The notes under the pieces were generated by a model that was not told the DNA's origin, did not search any database, and was given only the letters and a program-made list of their open reading frames with translations. A stretch of 64,000 nt of DNA from Planctomycetota bacterium (GTDB lineage Bacteria; Planctomycetota; UBA1135; GCA-002686595): the NCBI GenBank assembly GCA_029250885.1, contig JAQXEK010000001.1, forward strand, positions 1 through 64,000, written 5' to 3'. Made by a program: the position numbers and the translations under genes. Positions within the stretch are counted from its first letter, which is position 1, and every line of letters begins with the position of its first letter. Positions 41,143 through 50,314 of this stretch are shown here, in pieces.

Positions 41143-43035
41143 ATGACGGTTTCTCAGCATCCCCATCCATTCCCCGAGCCCAGCACGGCCTCCTATGACG
41201 TGCTGGTGGTCGGCGGCGGTCACGCGGGAGTCGAGGCCGCACTCGCTGCGGCTCGGCTTGGTGCGCGCACGGGGCTGATCAGCTTCTCTAAGAAGGGGTT
41301 GGGAGAGATGAGCTGCAACCCTGCCATCGGTGGCCTAGGCAAGGGCCAGCTGGTGCGCGAGGTCGACGCCCTCGGTGGGATCATGGGCATCATCGCCGAC
41401 GCAACTGGCATCCAGTTCAAGATGCTTAACACGGCCAAGGGCTTTGCCGTGCAAGCGCCTCGCTGCCAGTCCGATCGCCATCGCTATCGCGACGCAGTCG
41501 TGGCCCATGTGGCCCAGGCCTGCCAGCGCTATGACCTGGAGGTGATCGAGGCCGAGGCCAAGGGCCTGCTCGTTGGCGCGGATGGTAAGCGCATCGATGG
41601 CGTTGTGCTCGGGGATGGTACCGAACTGCGCGGCACTGCCACGATCCTTACCACGGGGACCTTCCTCGGTGCGCTCATGTACCGCGGCAACGAGGTCGAA
41701 GAGGGCGGCCGCGCCGAGGAGCCTGCGAGCATCGGCTTGACCGGCGCCCTCGCCAACCTTGGGCTCGAACTTGGTCGTCTAAAGACGGGCACGCCCGCTC
41801 GCATCGCAAGGGACAGCGTCGACTGGACTGCCGTGCAGCCGGAGACCGGAGACCACAAACCCTCGCCATTCTCATTCTCGAGTTTTGACGATGGGGACTT
41901 CGTTCCGGCCCTCGAACAGGTTGCCTGCCACATTACTTGGACCAACCCAGCGACCCACACGTTGATCGCAAACAACGTGCACCTTGCGCCGATGTACGCA
42001 GGCAAGATCTCAGGTACTGGACCCCGCTACTGCCCGTCGGTTGAGGACAAGGTGATGCGCTTTGCAGATCGCGATCGCCACCAGATCTTCCTAGAGCCCG
42101 AAGGCCTGAGCACCGACGCGATCTACCTGAACGGACTCTCTACGAGCCTGCCGCGGGACGTGCAAGACGACTTCCTGCGCACAATCACCGGCCTTGAGAA
42201 TCTAGAATTCCAGCGCCACGGATACGCGGTAGAGTACGACTACGTTCTGCCTTCCCAGCTCGATCCAACCCTCGCGGTGGGGTCGATCGCAGGTCTCTAC
42301 CTAGCGGGTCAGATTAATGGCACCTCCGGCTACGAAGAAGCCGCCGCCCAAGGGCTGATGGCAGGGACCAACGCGGCTCTGTGGTGCGCTGGCCGAGTGC
42401 CATTCCTGCTCGAGCGCCACGAGGCCTATATCGGCGTGCTGGTGGACGATCTAGTGGTCAGCCGGCCGACTGAGCCCTACCGCATGTTCTCCAGTCGTGC
42501 CGAGTATCGATTGTTGCTGCGCCAGGACGATGCCGATCGGCGACTCGTTGCACGCGCCCATGCCATCGGCTTGGCTACCGACGTGGATCTCGCCCGAATG
42601 GAGGCGCGATTTAACCGCATCGATGCTGCGAAAGAGCGGCTCAAGCAGGCCAAGCTGCGTAGCTTCTCCGGCAAGTCCGCCGCCGATGTTCTGCGCCGGC
42701 CCGAGATCACCCTTGATGTACTCGAGTCCGAACACAGCCTGGACTTCACCGGACTGACCCGGGCCGATCGGGTTACCCTGGAAGCCGACATCAAATACGC
42801 GGGCTATGTGAAGCGCCAACAAGAGGCCGTGATGCGCGCCGCTCGCCAGGAAGGCGTGGCCATTCCCCACGACTTTGACTTCAAGGGCTTGGAGGGGCTG
42901 CGTAGCGAAGCTGTGGAGAAGCTTGCAGATCTTCGCCCCCAAACCTTGGGCGCAGCCTCGCGCATTGCTGGCATCAACCCGCCGGATGTGGCCCTGCTCT
43001 CGGTGCACATCCAGCGCCTGCGCACGCGCTCGTAG
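41143..43035 (+). CDS. mnmG: tRNA uridine-5-carboxymethylaminomethyl(34) synthesis enzyme MnmG (GidA)
   Basis: A 630-residue flavoprotein. Seen: FAD motif VVGGGHAGVEAALAAARLGA, signature MSCNPAIGGLGKGQLVREVDALGG, ATILTTGTFLGALMYRG, PRYCPSVEDKVMRFADRDRHQIFLEPEG, and the C-terminal helical MnmE-binding region (DVALLSVHIQRL). With MnmE it installs cmnm5U at tRNA wobble position 34. It is monocistronic. No Shine-Dalgarno is visible, and TAGAAT (41127-41132) ends 10 nt before the ATG. Confidence 0.97.
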   Translation: MTVSQHPHPFPEPSTASYDVLVVGGGHAGVEAALAAARLGARTGLISFSKKGLGEMSCNPAIGGLGKGQLVREVDALGGIMGIIADATGIQFKMLNTAKGFAVQAPRCQSDRHRYRDAVVAHVAQACQRYDLEVIEAEAKGLLVGADGKRIDGVVLGDGTELRGTATILTTGTFLGALMYRGNEVEEGGRAEEPASIGLTGALANLGLELGRLKTGTPARIARDSVDWTAVQPETGDHKPSPFSFSSFDDGDFVPALEQVACHITWTNPATHTLIANNVHLAPMYAGKISGTGPRYCPSVEDKVMRFADRDRHQIFLEPEGLSTDAIYLNGLSTSLPRDVQDDFLRTITGLENLEFQRHGYAVEYDYVLPSQLDPTLAVGSIAGLYLAGQINGTSGYEEAAAQGLMAGTNAALWCAGRVPFLLERHEAYIGVLVDDLVVSRPTEPYRMFSSRAEYRLLLRQDDADRRLVARAHAIGLATDVDLARMEARFNRIDAAKERLKQAKLRSFSGKSAADVLRRPEITLDVLESEHSLDFTGLTRADRVTLEADIKYAGYVKRQQEAVMRAARQEGVAIPHDFDFKGLEGLRSEAVEKLADLRPQTLGAASRIAGINPPDVALLSVHIQRLRTRS

Positions 43036-43286
43036 CCAACGGATACTTCTTTAGTCGTTCAACAAGCTAAACCTGTACGCCGATTGACGCGCGAAGAACC
43101 GAACATCGGCGCGGCAAGTTGAGGCTCGTCTAATCGATCGGCTTCCGGTTAGTGGAGGCGTGGTTGGCGCAGCAGAGACTGCGCGCAATCCATGCATGGT
43201 CTCCTGGCTGCGTATAAGGGGGCGCTGACCCGACTCCATTGAAGACTCTAACGGGTGCCCCTACAGAGAAGCAGCTCAGAAGTAGG

Positions 43287-44462
43287 CTACGAGAGTCCGG
43301 CGTGCCGTTCGCCCGTGTCGAACACCAGTTCGCGCTCGGGCCAGCGCAGGGCGGCCAATCGACCTGCTGCGGGCTTGTTCTTGTGGCGCTCTAGGTAGCG
43401 GCGGCCGATCGAAAAGTCGATGCACCAGACTCGGTTGGGCCCCGTTTCCGAGCGCAAGGGACCCAGGGCGGGCTGGTCGGCGAAGGGGTTTGGTGGAGTC
43501 AAGAGCCCAGGTTCCTTCACCTGTCCCGTGGGGCTGCGCCAGTAGTGGCCCATGACCACATGGGCATCGCCCTGGTAGTCCTGCCACCACGGGTCGCGCT
43601 TGGTAAAGCGCCACTTGCCGCCGGCGACGAAGATGCGCTCGGAGGGGCTCTCAAAGCCCGAAGTGATCACGCGCACCGGGTTCTGGTTTTGATACAGCAG
43701 CTCGCGTTGCATGATCGGCTCGGAGTGCTCGGGCACGCGGTGGACGCCGTCGGTGTTTGCGACGCTTATGGGGAAATCGCGATCCATGCGCTTGATGTCC
43801 GCAAGAGCGGCGTCGGCGATACCACGCTGCTTAAGTTCGCGGAAGTTTTTTGCGAGGGCGTGCTCGTGCATGCTCAGCGCACCAAGGGGCGTCGCGTCGC
43901 GGTCGCCGAAAATGGACTCGATGTCGGCAACAGGGTCGTGCTGGATGTTGCGCAGATCCGCGATGTGCTGGTCATCCCAGGCAGCGTGTACCACGCGAAT
44001 GTCCTCGCGCTCCAGGGCCAGGGGCAAGCTAGCGACAAAGTGAAGCAGCTCGTAGTGGCTGGGCTCTAGTGCGGGGCGACCACGGTCCTTGGGGTAATTC
44101 ACATTGCCCAGGCGCCTCTCGGGAATTTCAGATGTGCCGTCAAAGGTGCGCGTTTCGCCTCGAAACCAGGAGTTGTCGCGCTTGGGGTAGCGCACTGCTC
44201 GGAGCAGATTGAGCTCATGGTTGCCTAAGACGCAAGAGGCGCGCCCCTCGGCCACTAGCTGGGCCACCAGGCGCACAACACCTGGGCTGTCCGGCCCGCG
44301 GTCCACCAGGTCTCCCACGAAGACGAGGTGCCGGTGCTCACCCTTGGCACGCAGGCGCAGGTGCCCGAGCAGTCGCTCCAAGGCTGCTAGCTCGCCGTGA
44401 ACATCACCGATGATATCCAAGGGCCCGTCGGGCAGGCTTTGGATCAGGCCCAGGCCGGACAT
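43287..44462 (-). CDS. Metallophosphoesterase (Ser/Thr phosphatase-like)
   Basis: A 391-residue protein with the calcineurin-type metal motifs in order: IIGDVHG, FVGDLVDRGPDS and LGNHELN, then later His motifs (VVHAAWDD, VVMGHYW). The arrangement is that of PPP-type bacterial phosphatases such as PrpE/ApaH, with an added middle region of about 100 residues. Substrate unknown. It starts 3 nt after the sugar transferase stop, so the two form an operon, which would suit control of polysaccharide synthesis (inference). Confidence 0.88.
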   Translation of the reverse strand: MSGLGLIQSLPDGPLDIIGDVHGELAALERLLGHLRLRAKGEHRHLVFVGDLVDRGPDSPGVVRLVAQLVAEGRASCVLGNHELNLLRAVRYPKRDNSWFRGETRTFDGTSEIPERRLGNVNYPKDRGRPALEPSHYELLHFVASLPLALEREDIRVVHAAWDDQHIADLRNIQHDPVADIESIFGDRDATPLGALSMHEHALAKNFRELKQRGIADAALADIKRMDRDFPISVANTDGVHRVPEHSEPIMQRELLYQNQNPVRVITSGFESPSERIFVAGGKWRFTKRDPWWQDYQGDAHVVMGHYWRSPTGQVKEPGLLTPPNPFADQPALGPLRSETGPNRVWCIDFSIGRRYLERHKNKPAAGRLAALRWPERELVFDTGERHAGLS

Positions 44463-44465
44463 GGA

Positions 44466-46010
44466 CTAGGTTCCCTTGCGTAGCACCACAGTCTTGATCG
44501 TGCTAAAGAGGATTGACAGGTCTAGCAGCAGCGACTGGTGCTTGATGTAGAACAGGTCGTACTGCAGCTTGTGCTTCGAGTCCTCGACCGTGTTGCCATA
44601 GGGGTAGTTGATCTGGGCCCAGCCCGTAAGGCCGGGCTTCACAATATGCCGCTGGTTGAAGTACGGGATCTCCTGAGCGAGAGAGTCCACGAAGTGGGGT
44701 CGCTCGGGACGTGGGCCGACCATGGACATGTCGCCCAGCAATATGTTGAAGACCTGGGGCAGCTCGTCCAGGCGCGTCTTGCGGATGAACTTACCGAATG
44801 GGGTGATGCGCGGGTCGTCGCTCTGGGCCCAAACAGGGCCAGAAGAGGCCTCGGCATCCGCACGCATGGAGCGGAACTTTAGAAGAGTAAACGGGCGACC
44901 GTGGTGGCCGCAGCGCTCTTGGCGGAAGAGCACCGGGCCCGGCGAGTCCAGGCGCACAAACAGCGCTGTCAGCAGCATGGCCGGCCACGAGACCGCGAAG
45001 ACGGCCAGGGCTAGAACGATGTCGAGGATACGCTTGCCTATGTCGGCGGTCGGGTTGGTACTGAAGCCACGGTTAAAGATCAGGTACGAGGGGCGCATGG
45101 CGCCAATGGGGATCTTTCCCGTGACGCGCTCAAAGAGGGCTTGGCTCTCTTCAATGATGACGCCGGCCAGGCGAATGGCCAGCAGTTCACGAACGGGGAG
45201 AGTACCCCGTGAGTCGCTTAGGGCTACGGCAATGCTATCGGCGTTTAGGCGCGCGACAATCTCGGGCAGGGTCTCCTTGGTCGGGACCTCTACGAGCTCA
45301 GCCTTGTCGTCGACTCGGTGTAGGCGAATCTGCATGGCGGAGGCGCGCTGGGGCTCGGTGGCGAAGCTACCGCCGTCTGCGGACCTGCGATCAGCGCCGG
45401 TAGTGGGGATGCCCACCACGCCAACGATCTCGTGGCCGGTCTTGCCACCCTTTTCGATCTCGCGAACCAGGTCCCGTGCCGAATCTCCGACTCCAAGCAC
45501 AAGGACGCGGTCATTGAAGTTGCCCTGACGCATGAGCCAGTGAAAGAGCACCCGCCAGCAGAATAGGAGCACAAAGCCGAACAACAGAGAGAAGGTCAGC
45601 AGGACCACCGTCTTAGAGAGGGCGAGACCCGGGAACTCGAAGATGCGCTCCAGCCCCCAGAGCCTAGTGATCACCACAGCGGTCAGAGCCATCGCGATTC
45701 CCGTACCGGCGGATCCAATAAAACGCGAGGCTCGGTCAAAGCGCGAGGCGCTGATGCGGAAGTCGTAGAGCTCGTTAAACGACATCGAGACCTGGGTCAA
45801 GAGCGCTACGGTGATCGACGACAGCAGGCAGCGCCAACGGGCATCCACTTGGGAAAGCCCATCTCTCCAGATCATGTCCAGTGCCACCGGGTTCTCGCCC
45901 CAAAGCGGAGCGGACAGGCCAGCAAAGATCACAAGTGAGAGCAGAACGGTCTCACTTAGCAGCAACAGCAGCTTGCGTCTGGGCAGGTAATGGCGAAGGA
46001 CTTGGGACAT
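44466..46010 (-). CDS. Polyprenyl-phosphate sugar phosphotransferase (exopolysaccharide initiating transferase)
   Basis: A 514-residue protein from ATG 46010, preceded by a strong GGGAGG. Four to five N-terminal transmembrane helices are followed by a Rossmann-like CoA-binding region (NDRVLVLGVGDSARDLVREIEKGG) and a fifth or sixth helix before the catalytic domain (KRILDIVLALAVFAVSWPAMLLTAL, GPVLFRQERCG, LKFRSMRADA, RKTRLDELPQVFNILLGDMSMVGPRPERP, VKPGLTGWAQINYPYG). This is the WbaP/EpsE-type PHPT family that loads the first sugar phosphate onto undecaprenyl phosphate. It resembles members linked to PEP-CTERM exopolysaccharide loci, but no other EPS gene is near. Confidence 0.92.
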   Translation of the reverse strand: MSQVLRHYLPRRKLLLLLSETVLLSLVIFAGLSAPLWGENPVALDMIWRDGLSQVDARWRCLLSSITVALLTQVSMSFNELYDFRISASRFDRASRFIGSAGTGIAMALTAVVITRLWGLERIFEFPGLALSKTVVLLTFSLLFGFVLLFCWRVLFHWLMRQGNFNDRVLVLGVGDSARDLVREIEKGGKTGHEIVGVVGIPTTGADRRSADGGSFATEPQRASAMQIRLHRVDDKAELVEVPTKETLPEIVARLNADSIAVALSDSRGTLPVRELLAIRLAGVIIEESQALFERVTGKIPIGAMRPSYLIFNRGFSTNPTADIGKRILDIVLALAVFAVSWPAMLLTALFVRLDSPGPVLFRQERCGHHGRPFTLLKFRSMRADAEASSGPVWAQSDDPRITPFGKFIRKTRLDELPQVFNILLGDMSMVGPRPERPHFVDSLAQEIPYFNQRHIVKPGLTGWAQINYPYGNTVEDSKHKLQYDLFYIKHQSLLLDLSILFSTIKTVVLRKGT

Positions 46011-46445
46011 GGCCTCCCTAGAAACCAGGGCAAGAAGTGTGAGGGGAAATCGGTGGAGAGGTGGCAGCCCAGTGAGGCCTGGGACCACGAGGGGGGAATC
46101 TACCCGATCTTCGGCCGATCCCGGGGCTGGGATCCAGCCAAGCTTAGGAATCTGGCCGTCTTTTGGAGCATTTTGAGGTGTTGGAATGGACCAGCACGAC
46201 TATTAGGCCTCCCATTAGGAAGCCGCGTTTGCCAACCGCACTGGCATGGGGGCGATAGGGGCTAGATATCTTTAATAAGGCCGCGGCCCTCGCGGCTATG
46301 GGTTCGGACGGCGTTTGACTAGGGCACAGCCCATGACAGTGCTATGCCCTGATTGACCGCCCTGTTGCTGGCCCGCCTGCCACTTTCCCTGGTCAGTTGC
46401 GATGACTTAGAGCCCGGCGGCAAAACAGATTCGGTAGGTCATTGC
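46011..46445. other. Intergenic region, no gene seen
   Basis: About 435 bases between the sugar transferase promoter side and the end of the M24 peptidase gene. It has weak inverted repeats (AGGGCA 46321-46326 with TGCCCT 46345-46350; a GCCGCG/CGCGGC pair near 46283). I see no RNA gene, terminator with U-tract or protein homology. Confidence 0.5.
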
Positions 46446-47816
46446 CTATTTGGGCGCAACCTTCTGGGCAGCCTTGGCCCGCGTCTCTTGTAGAAACGCA
46501 ATCAGTTCGTCCGGTGCCGAAGGCAGCTCGTTCGAGAGGCAGATGGCGCCGGTTTCAGTGATGAGCCAGTCGTTTTCGATGCGCACGCCGAGCTCTTCCT
46601 CGGCGATGTAGACGCCGGGTTCGATGGTGACCACCATGCCAGGCTTGAGCTCGCCGCGATTGCCGGGGGTGTCGTGGACGAACAGGCCTAGGCCGTGGCC
46701 GACGCTATGTAGGAAGTACTGGTCCATGTCGCGCTCGGCGAGAACGCCTCGTGCGGCCATGTGGGCGTCGCGGATGGTTGCGCCGGGTTTGAGGGTCGCG
46801 GCTCCGGCGACAGAGGCGTCCCAGACGGCGGTGTAGACCTCAAGCTGGCGGGGGGTAAAGTCGCCGGAGACGGGAATCGTGCGGGTCACGTCGGCGCAGT
46901 AGTTCTTGTATCTCGCGCCCACATCCATGACGACGATGTCGCCGGCTTGGAACTGGCGCGTGTTCGAGCGGTAGTGCAGGTAGCAGCTGTTGGGTCCCGA
47001 GCCGACGATTGACGGGAAGCTAGGACCAAAGGCGCCTCGCTTGCGGTAGCCGGACTCGATGGCGGCCTCGGCTTCGAATTCCCAAGCACCGGGCTGGACT
47101 ACCGCGAAGGCCTCGGCCAGGGCTTGCTGGGTCATGTCGATGGCGGCACCAATAGCGGCGATCTCAGCCTCCTCGCGCACGGCGGCCAGGGCCCGCAAAA
47201 GGTTGGTGGCCGAGCGCGACTTGCGCTCAAGGGAGTCGATGAACTCGTCCACATCCTCACCGGCTATATAGGGAGAGCGCTTAGTCAGTAGCCCGGGAGA
47301 CTCCTCGGTCCCGGTCAGGTCAGAGCGCCAGTCTTTGAGCTTGCCCACGGACGCTATGCCGGTCTGGGCGATGGCCTCCTTATTAGGGGCGAGGCGAGGT
47401 CCGTTCCAGCGCTCATGGCTGAGGTCCTTTGGGGGGAGGTACAGTCGCTCGGTCTCGACCTCACCGTCCACGGCGCGGATCACAAGGACCGCATCGGGTA
47501 CCTGAACTCCGGTGAGCCAATAGAAGAGCGCGCCGGCGTGGAAGCGGCCCTCGATGTCTTCTCCGGCACTGATGATCAGCACGTCGTCTCCGAGCTCGGC
47601 GGCGAGGCGAGCACGGCGCTTTGCCGTGGCTTCTTTGGTCGTGGGCGCCGGTACGTCATAGGGGACGGCGGGGCCGAAGAAGTCGACAGGCGCGGTGGTG
47701 CTAGAGATCGGCACCATAAGCGCGGGCGGCTCTGGGTCACCCTGCAAGGCGAGTCCCGCCAGGGAGGTCAGGGTGAATACGGAGAGGAGTCCGGCCGTGG
47801 TGATTTGGGTTTTCAT
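46446..47816 (-). CDS. Secreted M24 metallopeptidase (Xaa-Pro aminopeptidase-like)
   Basis: A 456-residue protein with a signal-like N-terminus (TTAGLLSVFTLTSLAGLALQG). An N-terminal creatinase-like domain is followed by the pita-bread fold with all five metal ligands: MDVGAR, CADVTRT, HSVGHGLG, TIEPGVY and VRIENDWL. It removes N-terminal residues from Xaa-Pro peptides, presumably in the periplasm. The start overlaps the yraN stop (ATGA). Confidence 0.9.
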   Translation of the reverse strand: MKTQITTAGLLSVFTLTSLAGLALQGDPEPPALMVPISSTTAPVDFFGPAVPYDVPAPTTKEATAKRRARLAAELGDDVLIISAGEDIEGRFHAGALFYWLTGVQVPDAVLVIRAVDGEVETERLYLPPKDLSHERWNGPRLAPNKEAIAQTGIASVGKLKDWRSDLTGTEESPGLLTKRSPYIAGEDVDEFIDSLERKSRSATNLLRALAAVREEAEIAAIGAAIDMTQQALAEAFAVVQPGAWEFEAEAAIESGYRKRGAFGPSFPSIVGSGPNSCYLHYRSNTRQFQAGDIVVMDVGARYKNYCADVTRTIPVSGDFTPRQLEVYTAVWDASVAGAATLKPGATIRDAHMAARGVLAERDMDQYFLHSVGHGLGLFVHDTPGNRGELKPGMVVTIEPGVYIAEEELGVRIENDWLITETGAICLSNELPSAPDELIAFLQETRAKAAQKVAPK

Positions 47817-48385
47817 GGCTGCAGTCTAGAACGGATGGCCCCGCTTTCGTCCCGGGGAAAGTCATGGGCACTGTTCTCGTCACACATTTTATACTCCGGC
47901 ACCAGCCGGTCTGTGGGCCTGGCAAGGGGGTCAGTGAGGTTTAAGTGGTGGAACAGGCCTAGTGAGACCGGGGATCGTGTTGATAAAAGGAGTTCGCAGA
48001 GGTCGACCCGTCCTCTGAGTTCGAGGTCCCTTGTGCTGAGGCGCTTGGCTAGCCAGCCCGCGGCCTGCCTAAGGCGCGCTAGGTCATCCTGATCCACACG
48101 GTGGCCCGGGCGCCAGTGATCGGGAGGGGAGAGCTGTCCTGCCGCTCCGAAGAAGTCCAAGTCGCGCTTGGTGCGGCCGGTCTTGACCTCGACGCAGATC
48201 AGGCTCTTGCCCGCGATGGCGACTAGGTCCACTTCCCCGTGGGGCGTTGCTACTCTGGAGCCCAAGATGCGCAGTGGGGCGAGCATGCGTACTAAGCTGC
48301 GGGCTACGATGCGCTCTCCGAGCAGCCCTAGCTCGTCCTTGTCTAGGTCAATGTTCTTGATGCTCCAGACCGGCGCGAGGCGAAT
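47813..48385 (-). CDS. yraN: YraN/UPF0102 family protein (endonuclease-like) with no standard start codon
   Basis: The YraN signature is plain: DELGLLGERIVARSLVRMLAPLRILGSRVATPHGEVDLVAIAGKSLICVEVKTGR, a PD-(D/E)xK-like core (GEVDLVA, CVEVKTG). The C-terminal part is longer than usual. The frame stays open upstream through yajC, but between the yajC stop (48412) and the signature there is no in-frame ATG, GTG or TTG. ATT at 48385-48383, just after GGGGCG, is my tentative start. The stop overlaps the M24 peptidase start. Function of the family is not settled. Confidence 0.7.
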   Translation of the reverse strand: MRLAPVWSIKNIDLDKDELGLLGERIVARSLVRMLAPLRILGSRVATPHGEVDLVAIAGKSLICVEVKTGRTKRDLDFFGAAGQLSPPDHWRPGHRVDQDDLARLRQAAGWLAKRLSTRDLELRGRVDLCELLLSTRSPVSLGLFHHLNLTDPLARPTDRLVPEYKMCDENSAHDFPRDESGAIRSRLQP

Positions 48386-48411
48386 CGCCCCGGCCCGGAA
48401 GCGGGTAAAGG

Positions 48412-48882
48412 CTAGCGCTCGGAGACGACGCGCTTGGACTGTTCGTCCTTGGAAGCCGCCGGCTTCTCGAGCTGCTTGACCTGTTCTTCGGGAGCATCGG
48501 CCGCGGAAGTCTCCTGGGCCGGTGCTTGCTTTGCACTGGGTGCTGTCTTGGCCCCGAGCAGGTTGCCCTCCTTGTCGACCACACCTTGGATCGACTGACG
48601 GCTGAAGACCATGCACACCTTGTCGTCGACCAGCACGTGGATCTTGTTCGGCTCCGTCTTGCGGATGGTGCCATAGATGCCGCCGATGGAGAGCACCTTG
48701 TCGCCCTTCTTGAGCTCCTCGCGCATGACCTGCTGCTGCTTGCGCTGCTTGCGATCCGGCGCGATCACCAGGAAGTAGAAGATCGCCGCCATGCCCAGGA
48801 TCGGGAACAGCATGCTTGGTGCGGAGCCTTCGGCCCCTGCTGGGGTGTCTTCGAGGAGGGCGAGAAAGAGGGGATAGGTCAT
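48412..48882 (-). CDS. yajC: Preprotein translocase subunit YajC
   Basis: A 156-residue protein. One transmembrane helix (LFPILGMAAIFYFLVIAPDRK) is followed by the YajC domain RKQRKQQQVMREELKKGDKVLSIGGIYGTIRK. A Gln/Ala/Lys-rich tail of about 45 residues extends beyond the typical 110. YajC associates with SecDF at the translocon. secD and secF are not next to it; yraN and a secreted peptidase follow. Confidence 0.95.
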   Translation of the reverse strand: MTYPLFLALLEDTPAGAEGSAPSMLFPILGMAAIFYFLVIAPDRKQRKQQQVMREELKKGDKVLSIGGIYGTIRKTEPNKIHVLVDDKVCMVFSRQSIQGVVDKEGNLLGAKTAPSAKQAPAQETSAADAPEEQVKQLEKPAASKDEQSKRVVSER

Positions 48883-49135
48883 GGTCGATGGGGGTCGCTT
48901 GGGGCTCTGGGCCCGGAGATTGGGGGCAAGAGACTAGCCGATTCCATGGGGCCCGGGAAACCCGGAAGAGCCTAGTCTTGGCCAGGATTTGACTAAACGC
49001 CCCCGAAAGGGCAATGGACCCACGCAGATAACGCCGCAAGACTTTCGAAGTCCTGAACTTGCTGTCTTCCCGCGCGTTGGTGTCCTGCGTATTCTCTGGT
49101 CCTGGCCCCTGCCCTAATTGTGCGTGCCTTTCCCT

Positions 49136-50308
49136 ATGTCGAGTCATTTGAAACCTGAAAAAGTAGTTGTCGCCATGAGTGGCGGCGTGGACAGCTCCGT
49201 CGCGGCTTGGATGCTTGGCGAGGAAGGCCACAGTCTGGTCGGACTCTTCATGCGCAATGGCGTGAAGGTCGCCGAAGAGGACGTGCCCAAGAAGTCCTGT
49301 TGCTCCGTAGGAGACGCTCGCGATGCGCGCATGGTGGCAGCCCGTCTGGAGATTCCGTTCCAGGCCGTGGACCTTGGCTCCGAGTTCGGCAACCTAATCC
49401 AATTCTTCGTGGACGAGTACAGCCGCGGACGCACGCCCAATCCCTGCGCCCTGTGTAACCGCGATCTAAAGTTCGGCCGTCTCATGGACTTCGCGGACGA
49501 GCTTGGCTGCGAGGCCGTGGCCACCGGTCATTACGCGCGCCTAGACGTAGAGAACGGTCGGCCGATTTTGCGCCGCGGCGTGGACCACACCAAGGACCAG
49601 TCCTACCAGTTGTTCTCTGTCTCCGAGGCGCACCTCCTGCGCACGCGGCTGCCGCTGGGCAGCCTGCAGAAGACCGAGGTGCGCGCCATGGCGTCGAACG
49701 TCGGCCTCAAGACAGCGGCCAAGCCCGACAGCCAGGAGATCTGCTTTGTGCCCTCGAACGACTACCGCATCCTCTTAAAGGAGCGCGGCGTGACCCTGCA
49801 TCCCGGCAACTTTGTCAGCCCCAGAGGTAAGATCCTTGGCAAGCACAAGGGCACCGAGCACTTCACCATTGGCCAACGCCGAGGCCACGGCATCGGCGGC
49901 GGCACACCGCTCTACGTGGTCGCCCTGCGCCCGGCCCTTGGCGAGGTCGTGCTGGGTACTAAGGCCGAGTGCTTCTCCGAGTCCCTGGTCGCCGACGACG
50001 CGAACTGGATCGGCTTTGATCCCGGCGAGGAACCCCAGTCTGATGGTAACGGCCCTGTCCGCTTCGAAGCCGAGGTCCAAGTCCGCTACCACCACGGTGC
50101 GGCTCCAGCAACCATCGAGATTAGCGACACCGAGCCGGGCGTGTTCACCGTCCACTTCCACGAGCCCCAATCAGCCGTCGCCCCGGGCCAGGGCGCAGCC
50201 GTCTACCGCGGCGATCGCCTGCTGGGCGGAGGCTGGATTCGTTCGGCCGTCCCCGTTAGCGATGGGACCAAGAGCGAGAGTGGCGCAGAGGACGCCAGCG
50301 CAACCTAG
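49136..50308 (+). CDS. mnmA: tRNA-uridine 2-sulfurtransferase MnmA
   Basis: A 390-residue protein from ATG 49136. PP-loop AMSGGVDSSVAAW, SCCSVGDARDAR, the first catalytic Cys in NPCALCNRDLKF, ATGHYAR, the second in DSQEICFVPSNDY, and FTIGQRRGHGI are all present. It thiolates U34 of tRNA Lys, Glu and Gln, and works on the same nucleotide as MnmG (41.1 kb). The VWA membrane protein gene starts 6 nt after its stop. Confidence 0.96.
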   Translation: MSSHLKPEKVVVAMSGGVDSSVAAWMLGEEGHSLVGLFMRNGVKVAEEDVPKKSCCSVGDARDARMVAARLEIPFQAVDLGSEFGNLIQFFVDEYSRGRTPNPCALCNRDLKFGRLMDFADELGCEAVATGHYARLDVENGRPILRRGVDHTKDQSYQLFSVSEAHLLRTRLPLGSLQKTEVRAMASNVGLKTAAKPDSQEICFVPSNDYRILLKERGVTLHPGNFVSPRGKILGKHKGTEHFTIGQRRGHGIGGGTPLYVVALRPALGEVVLGTKAECFSESLVADDANWIGFDPGEEPQSDGNGPVRFEAEVQVRYHHGAAPATIEISDTEPGVFTVHFHEPQSAVAPGQGAAVYRGDRLLGGGWIRSAVPVSDGTKSESGAEDASAT

Positions 50309-50314
50309 GCCGAC

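Noticed and set aside
47813-49231. A 472-residue minus-strand ORF spanning the yajC-yraN region
   Set aside because: Only its last ~190 codons are YraN; the front is out-of-frame read of yajC and intergenic DNA, as the clear YajC protein is in another frame.
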